Assembly (NCBI GenBank): GCA_900548635.1
Contig: URLP01000093.1
Location: 1-7,269 of the forward strand
Direction: 5' to 3'
DNA: 7,269 bases
Origin: an uncultured Megasphaera sp.
Lineage (GTDB): Bacteria; Bacillota; Negativicutes; Veillonellales; Megasphaeraceae
Below the pieces are notes generated by a model that had not been told where the DNA came from, ran no database searches, and saw only the letters and a program-made list of their open reading frames with translations. Shown in pieces: positions 1-7,000 of this stretch. How positions within the stretch are numbered: position 1 is the first letter of the stretch; every line of letters begins with the position of its first letter. Made by a program: the position numbers and the translations under genes.

Positions 1-218
1 TCATGGATGAGATCGAGGCGGCGCTCGACGAGCCGAACGTGGTGCGCGTGGCCAATTACATGCGCCGCATCACGAGCAAAACGCAGTTTATCGTCATCAC
101 GCACCGCCGCAAGACCATGGAAGCGGCCAATACGCTCCTCGGCGTGACGATGGAAGAAAAAGGCGTCTCGCGCCTCCTGACAGTCAAAGTCGATGAATTA
201 TTAAAGGAAGGAACATGA
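1..218 (+). CDS. smc: Chromosome segregation ATPase SMC, C-terminal end (5' partial)
   Basis: The reading frame is open from the left edge and ends at TGA 216-218, so only the last 71 complete codons are visible; bases 1-2 close a codon begun outside. The peptide is the C-terminal half of the ABC-type head domain. It opens with the Walker B/D-loop (MDEIEAALDE) and continues with the switch histidine segment (TQFIVITHRRKTMEAAN) and the terminal GVTMEEKGVS strand, matching the end of bacterial SMC as in Bacillus subtilis. SMC dimers with ScpA and ScpB compact and segregate the chromosome. The ATG at position 3 is inside the Walker B motif and is not a gene start. The stop lies 4 nt before ftsY, so the two are presumably cotranscribed, a common Firmicutes arrangement. 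Confidence 0.95.
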   Translation, partial: MDEIEAALDEPNVVRVANYMRRITSKTQFIVITHRRKTMEAANTLLGVTMEEKGVSRLLTVKVDELLKEGT

Positions 219-222
219 TACA

Positions 223-1167
223 ATGGGATTTTTTTCAAAACTTCGCAAAGGCTTAGAAAAGACGAAACACTCGCTCATCCAGAACATTGAAACCGTCGTC
301 CGCGGCTACGCCAAGATTGACGACGACATGTACGATGACCTGGAAGCGGTCATGCTCACCGGCGATATCGGCGTAGAAACGACGGAATATCTCCTCGATA
401 AGATCCGCGACGGCGTCAAGTCGAAGGACATCAAAGACGGCAATGACGTCGTGCCGTATTTGGAAAAATGCATTGTCGAACTGCTCAATGAAAATGACGA
501 ACCCGTTCCGGAAACAGACGGTACACGGGTCATCTTCATCGTCGGCGTCAACGGCGTCGGCAAGACGACGACCATTGGCAAATTGGCGAAATATTATAAA
601 CAGCAGGGCAAATCGGTCATGCTCGCTGCCGGCGATACCTTCCGTGCTGCCGCTTCGGAACAGTTGACCATCTGGGCCGACCGCGTCGGCGTACCCATCG
701 TCAAGCATCAGGAAGGGGCCGATGCGGCGGCTGTCGTCTTCGATGCTACGGCCTCGGCCAAAGCGAAGAATATGGATATTCTCCTCGTCGATACGGCAGG
801 CCGTCTGCAGACGAAATCGAACCTGATGGAAGAACTGCGCAAGATGGCCCGCGTCGCCGGCCGCAACATCGAAGGGGCGCCGCAGGAAACGCTCCTTGTC
901 CTCGATGCGACGACGGGACAAAACGCCGTCAGCCAGGCCAAGCTCTTCGGCGATGTCGTACCCCTGACGGGCGTTGTCCTGACCAAGCTCGACGGCACGG
1001 CCAAAGGCGGTGTCATCCTTTCGGTGAAACGTGAATTAGGCGTGCCTGTCCGCTGGGTTGGTGTCGGCGAAGGCGTCGATGACCTGCGTCCTTTCGATGC
1101 CGCCCAGTTCGCCGATGCCCTGTTCGACAAAAACATCGCGGCCCGTGAAGCCAGCGACGAAGACTGA
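223..1167 (+). CDS. ftsY: Signal recognition particle receptor FtsY
   Basis: A 314-residue SRP GTPase that receives SRP-ribosome complexes at the inner membrane and hands nascent membrane proteins to SecYEG. The N domain is residues 1-95, starting with a short amphipathic segment (MGFFSKLRKGLEKTK) and lacking the long acidic A domain of E. coli FtsY, as is usual in Firmicutes. The NG GTPase domain follows with every motif intact: G1 P-loop GVNGVGKTT at 108-116, DTFRAAA at 138-144, DTAGR at 190-194, TKLDG at 254-258 and the closing GVGEGVDDLRPF at 280-291. The P-loop and closing motif separate FtsY from its paralogue Ffh, as does the absence of a Met-rich M domain. The start is supported by AAGGAAGG at 204-211, inside the end of smc, 11 nt upstream of the ATG. 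Confidence 0.97.
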   Translation: MGFFSKLRKGLEKTKHSLIQNIETVVRGYAKIDDDMYDDLEAVMLTGDIGVETTEYLLDKIRDGVKSKDIKDGNDVVPYLEKCIVELLNENDEPVPETDGTRVIFIVGVNGVGKTTTIGKLAKYYKQQGKSVMLAAGDTFRAAASEQLTIWADRVGVPIVKHQEGADAAAVVFDATASAKAKNMDILLVDTAGRLQTKSNLMEELRKMARVAGRNIEGAPQETLLVLDATTGQNAVSQAKLFGDVVPLTGVVLTKLDGTAKGGVILSVKRELGVPVRWVGVGEGVDDLRPFDAAQFADALFDKNIAAREASDED

Positions 1168-1183
1168 GAAGGGAGGAATCGTT

Positions 1184-1648
1184 ATGATCGTAGGCAATAT
1201 TTCTCAATACGGTGACGAAAGCCGTTTCCTGCCGGAATACATCCGGCCGTGGATCGAAAAGCTCGCCTCCCTGGACTTGGCCCATCTGGAAGCGGGCCGT
1301 CACGAACTGGCCGGCCTGAACTACATGAACGTCGACGTCACGGAGACGGCGCCGGCCAGTGAACGCCTGATGGAAGCGCACCGCGCCTACATCGATATCC
1401 AGTACGTCATCGACGGTGAAGAGAATATCGGCTGGCAGCCCCTCTGCCGGGCCGGCGAAGTCGTCGACGACAGCCGCGCCGACAGCGATGCCTGGTTTTA
1501 CAATCCCGACCTTGCCGATGACACGGTGATTAAGATGCTGCCCGGCACCTATGCCGTCTTCACGCCTGCCGACGGCCACCGCTGCCTCTGTGCGCCTGAT
1601 GGTAAAGGCAGGGCCATCAAGAAAGCTATCCTCAAAATTCATGTCTAA
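1184..1648 (+). CDS. YhcH/YjgK/YiaL family protein (DUF386), probable sugar anomer-processing protein
   Basis: A 154-residue cupin-like protein, the usual full length for this family. Conserved family features are visible: EAHRAYIDIQYVIDGEE at 64-80 (E64, H66, D71, Q73), the TPADGH segment ending at H132, and the C-terminal lysine-rich strand KKAILKI at 146-152. Characterised relatives include E. coli NanQ (YhcH), which speeds sialic acid anomer interconversion, and the beta subunit of evolved beta-galactosidase (EbgC) is related. No sialic acid or sugar operon surrounds this copy, so its substrate cannot be named. The ATG at 1184 is chosen because GGGAGG (1171-1176) sits 7 nt upstream; an earlier in-frame ATG at 1058 lies deep inside ftsY. 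The gene starts 16 nt after ftsY and is probably cotranscribed with it. Confidence 0.88.
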   Translation: MIVGNISQYGDESRFLPEYIRPWIEKLASLDLAHLEAGRHELAGLNYMNVDVTETAPASERLMEAHRAYIDIQYVIDGEENIGWQPLCRAGEVVDDSRADSDAWFYNPDLADDTVIKMLPGTYAVFTPADGHRCLCAPDGKGRAIKKAILKIHV

Positions 1649-1650
1649 GA

Positions 1651-1662
1651 CAATAATTATTG
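1651..1662. repeat. Perfect 12-bp palindrome between the YhcH-family gene and thiW
   Basis: CAATAATTATTG is its own reverse complement. It begins 2 nt after the TAA stop of the YhcH-family gene and ends just before the GAAAGG (1664-1669) that is the likely thiW ribosome binding site. It is AT-only inside its C/G ends, unlike the surrounding GC-rich coding sequence. It could be a small operator or a weak stem, but no T-run follows, so it is not a standard terminator. Chance in AT-rich spacer DNA is possible. Confidence 0.4.
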
Positions 1663-1681
1663 CGAAAGGTCCTCTCTCATT

Positions 1682-2185
1682 ATGAATAATAAAGATTTAA
1701 AGAAATTGACAGTCACGGCGATCTTCATCGCCATCGGCGTCCTCCTGGCACCCTTTGTTTCCTTTCCCTTCGGCGGCGCCCGCGTCTTCCCGCTGCAGCA
1801 TTTGATCAACGTCCTCCTTTCGGTCCTCGTAGGCTGGCGCTATTCCACAGCCGGTGCTTTTTGCATCTCGTCGCTGCGCATCGCCATGGGTGCCGGCACG
1901 GTCCTGGCCTATCCAGGCAGTATGATCGGCGCTGCTCTTTCGGGCTTCCTCTATAAGAAGACCGGCTCCATCTGGGGCGCTGTCGTCGGGGAAATCTTTG
2001 GCACAGGCATCCTGGGCGGCCTTATCGCCTATCCGGTGGCTGCTTTCGTCCTCGATTCCAAAGCCGTCGCCCTCTGGTTCTTCGTCGTCGCCTTCCTGCC
2101 GAACACCTGCATCGGTGCGGCCTGCGGCGCTGTCTTGTATAAGATCCTGCCAATCCGGAAATTTGCAGAAGAATTGAAGAACTAA
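1682..2185 (+). CDS. thiW: ThiW family protein, predicted ECF transporter S component for a thiamin precursor
   Basis: A 167-residue integral membrane protein with about six hydrophobic helices (roughly 8-26, 38-52, 55-69, 73-91, 96-121, 128-153). This is the size and topology of the substrate-binding (S) subunits of energy-coupling factor vitamin transporters. The GGARVFPLQHLINVLLSVLVG segment at 31-51 and AYPGSMIGAALSGFLYKKTG at 76-95 match what I know of ThiW, a family predicted from its genomic association with thiamin genes to bind a thiazole precursor. It would work with a shared EcfA/EcfA'/EcfT module encoded elsewhere. No thiM, thiE or ECF ATPase gene is nearby, so the substrate is inference. 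The putative ribosome binding site GAAAGG (1664-1669) is 12 nt upstream, longer than ideal. The gene starts 33 nt after the YhcH-family gene. Confidence 0.85.
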   Translation: MNNKDLKKLTVTAIFIAIGVLLAPFVSFPFGGARVFPLQHLINVLLSVLVGWRYSTAGAFCISSLRIAMGAGTVLAYPGSMIGAALSGFLYKKTGSIWGAVVGEIFGTGILGGLIAYPVAAFVLDSKAVALWFFVVAFLPNTCIGAACGAVLYKILPIRKFAEELKN

Positions 2186-2211
2186 GACGAAAATTGTTAA
2201 GAAATTGTTTG

Positions 2212-2240
2212 TTGACTTATTAGGTGCTCTATAGTAAACT
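2212..2240 (+). promoter_or_regulatory. Predicted sigma70-type promoter for the tetR-adaptor-RND operon
   Basis: TTGACT (2212-2217, one mismatch to the -35 consensus) and TAAACT (2235-2240, close to the -10 consensus) are separated by exactly 17 bp. The surroundings are AT-rich, and this is the only long spacer in the window. Transcription would begin near 2247, leaving a leader of about 65 nt before the tetR start at 2314. TATAGT (2230) and TATAAA (2240) are overlapping -10-like alternatives but have poorer spacing. Confidence 0.65.
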
Positions 2241-2243
2241 ATA
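2230..2243. promoter_or_regulatory. Palindrome over the -10 element, candidate TetR operator
   Basis: TATAGT (2230-2235) and ACTATA (2238-2243) are perfect inverted half-sites separated by AA, and together they cover the predicted -10 hexamer. A dimeric repressor bound here would block RNA polymerase. TetR-family regulators commonly bind such palindromes in front of their own gene, and the next gene encodes one. The pairing of site and protein is inference; the symmetry is directly visible. Confidence 0.45.
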
Positions 2244-2252
2244 AATTGGTAC

Positions 2253-2274
2253 TGAGTTTCTAATTTTGAGTTTC
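2253..2274 (+). repeat. 8-bp direct repeat TGAGTTTC in the efflux operon leader
   Basis: TGAGTTTC occurs at 2253-2260 and again at 2267-2274, a 14-bp period. Both copies lie just downstream of the predicted transcription start and within the loop of the long hairpin. They could be part of a regulator-binding region or a chance repeat in AT-rich DNA. The second copy also forms a short TTGA/TCAA inverted pair (2266-2276). Confidence 0.35.
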
Positions 2275-2313
2275 AACAAGAGCACCTTGTTTTTTTAGGG
2301 TAGGATGGTGTAT

Positions 2314-2892
2314 ATGACAGAAAATATCCGTGCAAAGATTATGGCTGAAGCCCTGCGTGAAATCAACCGCTACGGCGCCGATTTCCACATGGACGATCTG
2401 GCCCGCAATCTGCGCATCAGCAAGCGTACTTTGTACGAACATTTTTCGTCGAAGCAGGAAATCGTAGAGCAGACCATCGTCGATTTCACCGATAAGATAC
2501 ACGATTATCATCAGCGCATCGTCGACGATCAGACGATGACGTCGGAAGCGAAGCTGATTGCCTACTTCGACGTGCCCGATGAGAATTGGCAGGTCCTGTC
2601 CGTACGGAAAACGTCAGAACTGCTGGCCAAGATGCCCGATGTCTGGGAACGCCTGCAGAGCCGCTATGAAAAAGACTGGGATTTTCTCAAGCTGATCCTC
2701 GACGAAGCTCAGAATAGAGGAGAATTCAGGCCTTTTGACAAGTACCTGTTCCTGCGCCTCTTGCACAGCGCAGCCGATGACATTATCGACTACTTTGACG
2801 ATGTCAATCACGATTCCAGTTTCAGTGACTATATGAAACGCTGCATCAACGTATTGCTATATGGCATTAAGAATCAGGAATCGAAAAAATAG
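2314..2892 (+). CDS. TetR/AcrR family transcriptional regulator
   Basis: A 192-residue one-component regulator, typical TetR size. The N-terminal DNA-binding domain is clear: helix-turn-helix MDDLARNLRISKRTLYEHFS at 26-45, with the family's TLYEHF(S)SK signature and the following KQEIVEQTI helix. Residues 60-192 form a divergent all-helical ligand-binding and dimerisation domain whose ligand cannot be predicted. The start at ATG 2314 is preferred because AGGGTAGG (2297-2304) lies 9 nt upstream; an in-frame ATG at 2305 would be only 4 nt from AGGG. It heads an operon with the RND adaptor and permease: its TAG stop is inside the adaptor's TAGGAGG (2890-2896). Most likely it represses this operon and itself and is released by a pump substrate, by analogy with AcrR-type regulators. 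Confidence 0.92.
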   Translation: MTENIRAKIMAEALREINRYGADFHMDDLARNLRISKRTLYEHFSSKQEIVEQTIVDFTDKIHDYHQRIVDDQTMTSEAKLIAYFDVPDENWQVLSVRKTSELLAKMPDVWERLQSRYEKDWDFLKLILDEAQNRGEFRPFDKYLFLRLLHSAADDIIDYFDDVNHDSSFSDYMKRCINVLLYGIKNQESKK

Positions 2893-2905
2893 GAGGAAAG
2901 TGAAG

Positions 2906-4080
2906 ATGATAGAAAAACGCAAACTTGCGACGATGAGCGTGACTGTACTGACGATTGCCGCGCTCCTGGCAGGCTGCGGCGCCCAGCAGGGGGCCAACAA
3001 GATGCCTGTCGCCGTCAACACGTACAAAGTCACTGCCGAAGACACGCCGGTTACGGCTGAGTACAGCGGCGTCGTCGTAGCAACGGACAAAGTGCCCGTC
3101 CAGCCGAAGGTTTCCGGCCGCGTCGTGGAAAAATTCGTCCAAGGCGGTCAGGATGTCACTCAGGGCAGCCGCTCTTCCGTCTCGACAGCCGCACTTATGA
3201 CGCGGCCCTGGCTCAGGCCAAGGCTACCCAGGCCCAGTCTGAAGCCAACCTGGCCAATCAGCAGCTGAACCTGCGCCGCTACCAGGCCCTGGCCGATCAG
3301 GGTGCTGTAGCCCAGCAGACCTATACGGACCAGCAGGCCGCCACAGACCAGCAGGCCGCTGTCGTCGATGCCAATGCGGCCCAGGTCGATCAGGCCCAGG
3401 ACAACGTCGACGATACCATCGTTTATGCACCGTTCAGCGGCAAGCTGAACGTCGACGACGTGCCGATCGGTACCTTTGCTACTGCCGGCTCGACGGCACT
3501 GGTCACCATTTCTTCGACCAATCCGGTATTCGTCCAGTTCTCCATCAGTGAATCGGAATACCTGCAGATGACCAAGCAGGCCGCAGCGGACGGCTCCAGC
3601 AATTGGGGCAACCATCTCCTGCTCCGTTTGAGCGACGGCACGATGTATCCTTATGAAGGCCATGTCACGCAGGTCAACCACGGCATGGACGGCAGCTCCG
3701 GCTCCATCATCGTCAAGGCTGTCTTCGACAACCCCGACAATGTCCTCATCCCGGGCCTCTATGCAACGGTCGTTTCGGATACGCAGGTTCAGCGCAATGC
3801 ACTTTCTATCCCGCAGCGCGCCGTTCAGCAGACCTTGGGTAAATATTACGTTTCCGTCATCGACGGCGATGGCCAGGCGCAGAACCGCGAAGTTACACCA
3901 GGCCAGAAAGTCGGCAAGTTCTGGATCATCACCGATGGCCTCCAGGACGGTGATACGATTATCGTCGACGGCTATCAGAAAGCCAAGGGCGCTACCTTGG
4001 ATCAGCACTTGCTGAGCAAAGACGACATCAACAACGACAGCTCCGATACGTCGTCTGACACATCATCGACAAATAGTTAG
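2906..4080 (+). pseudogene. RND efflux periplasmic adaptor (membrane fusion protein), frameshifted
   Basis: AcrA/MexA-like adaptor that would bridge the RND permease and an outer-membrane channel. Frame 1 begins at ATG 2906 (AGGAGG 2891-2896, 9 nt upstream) and encodes a lipoprotein signal with lipobox LAGC (Cys24) and the first lipoyl half-domain (VSGRVVEKFVQGGQDVTQG, to residue 87). The frame then breaks at 3166 and this product stops at TGA 3266-3268 after 120 residues. The rest continues without a stop in another frame from CAG 3166 to TAG 4078-4080: QPLFRLDSRTYDAALAQ, the Gln/Ala-rich coiled-coil hairpin, the second lipoyl half (TIVYAPFSGKL), the beta-barrel and membrane-proximal domains, and a Ser/Thr/Asp tail. 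One missing C (GGCCAG read as GGCAG) explains everything and restores 391 residues, close to AcrA. It may be a true mutation or a base-calling error. Confidence 0.92.
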
Positions 4081-4084
4081 GAGG
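4079..4084 (+). promoter_or_regulatory. Shine-Dalgarno site of the RND permease, fused with the adaptor stop codon
   Basis: AGGAGG at 4079-4084 lies 7 nt before GTG 4092 and shares bases with the adaptor's TAG stop (4078-4080). It selects GTG as the start: no in-frame ATG lies near the conserved N-terminus, and TTG 4090 is out of frame. The identical TAGGAGG string occurs at the tetR-adaptor junction (2890-2896). Confidence 0.8.
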
Positions 4085-4091
4085 CGGGATT

Positions 4092-7000
4092 GTGATATCT
4101 AAGTTCTTTATCGACCGGCCTATCTTCGCCATCGTCATTTCGCTGATCATTTCCATCTTCGGTCTGTTGTCGATGGCGACCTTGCCGATTGCCAAGTACC
4201 CAAAGGTCACGCCGCCACAGGTCCGCGTTTCGGCTACCTATACCGGTGCTAATGCCGAAGTCATCGGCACGACCGTCGCCAGCGTCATCGAACGTCAGAT
4301 GATCGGCGTCGATGATCTGGTCAATATTGAAAGTTCTTCTAATGATAATGGGTCCTATTCCATGACGGCTCAGTTTGAAACGGGCAGTGACGACGACATG
4401 GATACGGTCAACACGCAGAACCGCATCAGCCAGGTCCAGTCAACGCTGCCGGCTGAAGTTACTCAGACCGGTGTTACTATCCAGAAGTCGACGAGTTCGA
4501 CAGCTATGGTATTCGCTTTGATTTCACCGAATGGCTCTTACGATGCGACGTTCATGAAGAACTATGCTACGCAGTACTTCATGGATGAACTGAAATCCGT
4601 CCCTGGTATCGGTAACGTCCAGGAATTCGGATCTGACTATGCTATGCGTATCTGGCTCAATCCGATGAAGATGAGTATCTTGAAAGTTACGCCGACCGAC
4701 GTCATCTCGGCTATTACCGCTCAGAACAAGCAGGCTGCTGTCGGCACCATCGGTTCCCAGCCTTCGGCCAATAATCAGACTTACCAGTATACTATGCGTA
4801 CCGATGGCCGTTTGCAGACAGCGGAACAGTTCAAGAACGTCATCATCCGTACGAATCCGGATGGTACTATGGTCCGCGTCGGCGACATTGCCGATGTCAA
4901 CTTGGGTTCTAAAGACTATACCGTCACCAGTAACCTTAACGGCGGCAATGCAGCCGGGTTCCAGATTAGTCTGACTGCTGATGCCAACGCCATGCAGTCC
5001 GTTGAAGGGGCCCGCAAAGTATTGGAAAAGGCGAAGGCTTCTTTCCCGTCTGACATGGACTATGAAGTCGTTTACGATAGTACGACCTTCGTCAGGGCCT
5101 CCATCGAAGAAGTTATCAAGACCTTCATTGAAGCCTTGCTGCTGGTCGCCCTCATCGTTTACCTCTTCCTTCAGAGTGGCCGGTCGACGTTGATTCCGCT
5201 CATTGCCGTCCCGGTATCCCTGCTGGGGACCTTTGCTTGCTTCAAGGTCCTTGACTTCTCTATCAATACGTTGACCTTGTTCGCCATGGTTCTGGCCATC
5301 GGCCTCCTCGTCGACGATGCGATCGTCGTCATCGAAGCCGTCGAATATGAAATCAAGTACAACGCCCGAAGTCCGAAAGAGGCGACGATCATCGCCATGG
5401 AAAACGTACAGAACCCGGTTATCGGCGTCGCCTGCGTCTTGGCTTCCGTTTTCATCCCGGTCGCTTTCATCAGCGGCATGAGCGGTATCCTTTACCGCCA
5501 GTTCGCCCTGACCATTGCCGTGTCGGTCCTCATTTCGGCTTTCGTCGCTTTGACTCTGACGCCGGCTATGTGTGCATCTATCCTCAATGTCCACAAACCG
5601 AATGAAAATCCCAAGGGCATTTACAAATTCTTCCAGCAATTCAATGATGCCTTCGATAGGCTCATCGCCTGGTATGGCCTGCGCTTGGCCCACTTGCAGC
5701 AACACCTCAAATGGTGCGTCGCTTTCCTGATCATCATTACCGCTGCCACGGCTGGCGTCTTCAAGGTTATGCCGACGGGCTTCGTCCCGTCGGAAGATAA
5801 CGCCTTCGTCATGCTGACGATGACCTTGCCTGAAGGCATTTCCCAAACAGAAACGAAAAAAGCCAGTGAAGAAATCAGCGATTGGTTGCAGCAGCAACCT
5901 GGCGTTTCTCAGGTCATGAACGTAGTCGGCTTCAGTATCCTTGCTGGCGGTCCGAAACCGAATGCGGCGACGGCCTTCATCGGCATGGATGACTGGGATG
6001 CCCGTCCTACGAAAGATTTATCTGCCGATGCTTTGGTCGGCAAAATCATGGCCCGCGGCGCTCAGATGCCTCAGGCTACGGTCATCGCCATGAACCCGCC
6101 GCCAATCGACGGCATGGGTACCTCTTCGGGCTTTACGATGCAGTTGGAAAACCGCGGCAGCCATTCGACAGCTGAACTGTCTGAAACGGCTCAGAAATTC
6201 ATGGCTGCAGCCCGCCAGCGCCCGGAAATCGGTTCGATTTATACGGCTTTCGCCGCCGACACGCCGGGTTACCAGCTCGACATCGACCGCGATAAAGTCG
6301 CCAAAGAAGGCGTCAGCCTGAGCAGCCTTTATTCGACGCTCCAGTCCTTCTACGGCTCCTATCAGGTTAATGACTTCACCATCTTCGGCCGTAACTTTAA
6401 GGTCATCATCCAGGCAGCTCCGGAATTCCGTGAAACTGTCGATGCCAATAATCACATCTACGTCCGCAACTCCAACAATGACCTCGTAGCCGTAGCGAAC
6501 TTCGTCCGTCCGAAACCCATCGGTTCGGCGTCGATCATCAACCGCTTCAACGACTACCCGGCTATCAAGATTCAAGGGGCTCCGGCTGATGGCTATAGCT
6601 CTGGCGATGCCATCAATGCGTTGAAAGAAGTCGCTGCCGACACCTTAGGTGAAGGCTATGCCTATGAATGGAGCGGCATGAGCCGTGAAGAAATCGAAGC
6701 CGGAAACAAGACAGTTTATGTCTTTGCCTTGGCTATCCTCTTCGTCTTCCTCGTCCTGGCTGCCTTGTATGAAAGCTGGAAAGTACCGTTCGCCGTACTC
6801 TTCAGCCTGCCGGCAGGTCTGTTCGGGGCATCGGCCTTTGCTTATCTCCTGAACCAGCAGAATAACTTGTACTTCCAAATCGGTATCCTCGCCGTCATCG
6901 GCCTGGCCGCCAAGAACGCTATCCTGATCATCGAATACGCGAAAGTCCGTGTCGATGAACGCGGTATGGACGTCGTCTCCGCTGCTATCGAAGCGGCGAA

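Larger units (their letters stand above)
2222..2296 (+). terminator. Long-loop hairpin with T-run, possible terminator for the upstream transcript
   Basis: AGGTGCTCT (2222-2230) and AGAGCACCT (2279-2287) are exact 9-bp reverse complements, and the second arm runs straight into TTG and seven Ts (2290-2296). The stem plus T-run resembles a Rho-independent terminator, though the 48-nt loop is unusually long. The first arm lies between the -35 and -10 of the predicted promoter. RNA entering from thiW would therefore contain both arms, whereas RNA started at this promoter would contain only the second. This fits insulation of the efflux operon from upstream read-through. Confidence 0.5.

Noticed and set aside
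253..921. Open frame of 222 codons on the - strand opposite ftsY
   Set aside because: A shadow of ftsY, whose GTPase motifs are all in the + strand frame.
1164..1169. CTGAGA as part of a TPP riboswitch (THI box)
   Set aside because: It overlaps the ftsY stop codon, is followed at once by the Shine-Dalgarno of the YhcH-family gene, and the rest of the riboswitch is absent.
1058..1183. Upstream in-frame ATG at 1058 as the start of the YhcH-family protein
   Set aside because: It would overlap ftsY by more than 100 nt, lacks a ribosome binding site, and adds residues outside the family; ATG 1184 has GGGAGG upstream and gives normal length.
2861..2905. Upstream in-frame ATG at 2861 as the adaptor start
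   Set aside because: It lies inside tetR and would place a charged stretch before the lipoprotein signal; ATG 2906 follows AGGAGG with good spacing.
3160..3175. Programmed -1 ribosomal frameshift joining the two adaptor frames
   Set aside because: The frame change is in the -1 direction, but there is no X-XXY-YYZ slippery heptamer at CAGGGCAGCCGC, and adaptor proteins of this family are not known to use frameshifting. A missing C is simpler.
3325..3360. Tandem TDQQAA-TDQQAA repeat as a recent 18-bp duplication in the adaptor hairpin
   Set aside because: Compared with AcrA from memory, the hairpin arm has the same length from the conserved Tyr to the second lipoyl half, so no insertion is needed; Gln/Ala-rich coiled coils readily look repetitive.
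3160..4008. Open frame of 282 codons on the - strand opposite the adaptor
   Set aside because: The + strand carries conserved adaptor domains across the same bases; the antisense translation shows no family resemblance.
4524..5897. Open frame of 457 codons on the - strand opposite the RND permease
   Set aside because: It lies entirely within a clearly real gene on the other strand, has a low-complexity Asp/Arg/Gly-rich composition, no recognisable domain, and is explained by the biased codon use of the + strand gene.
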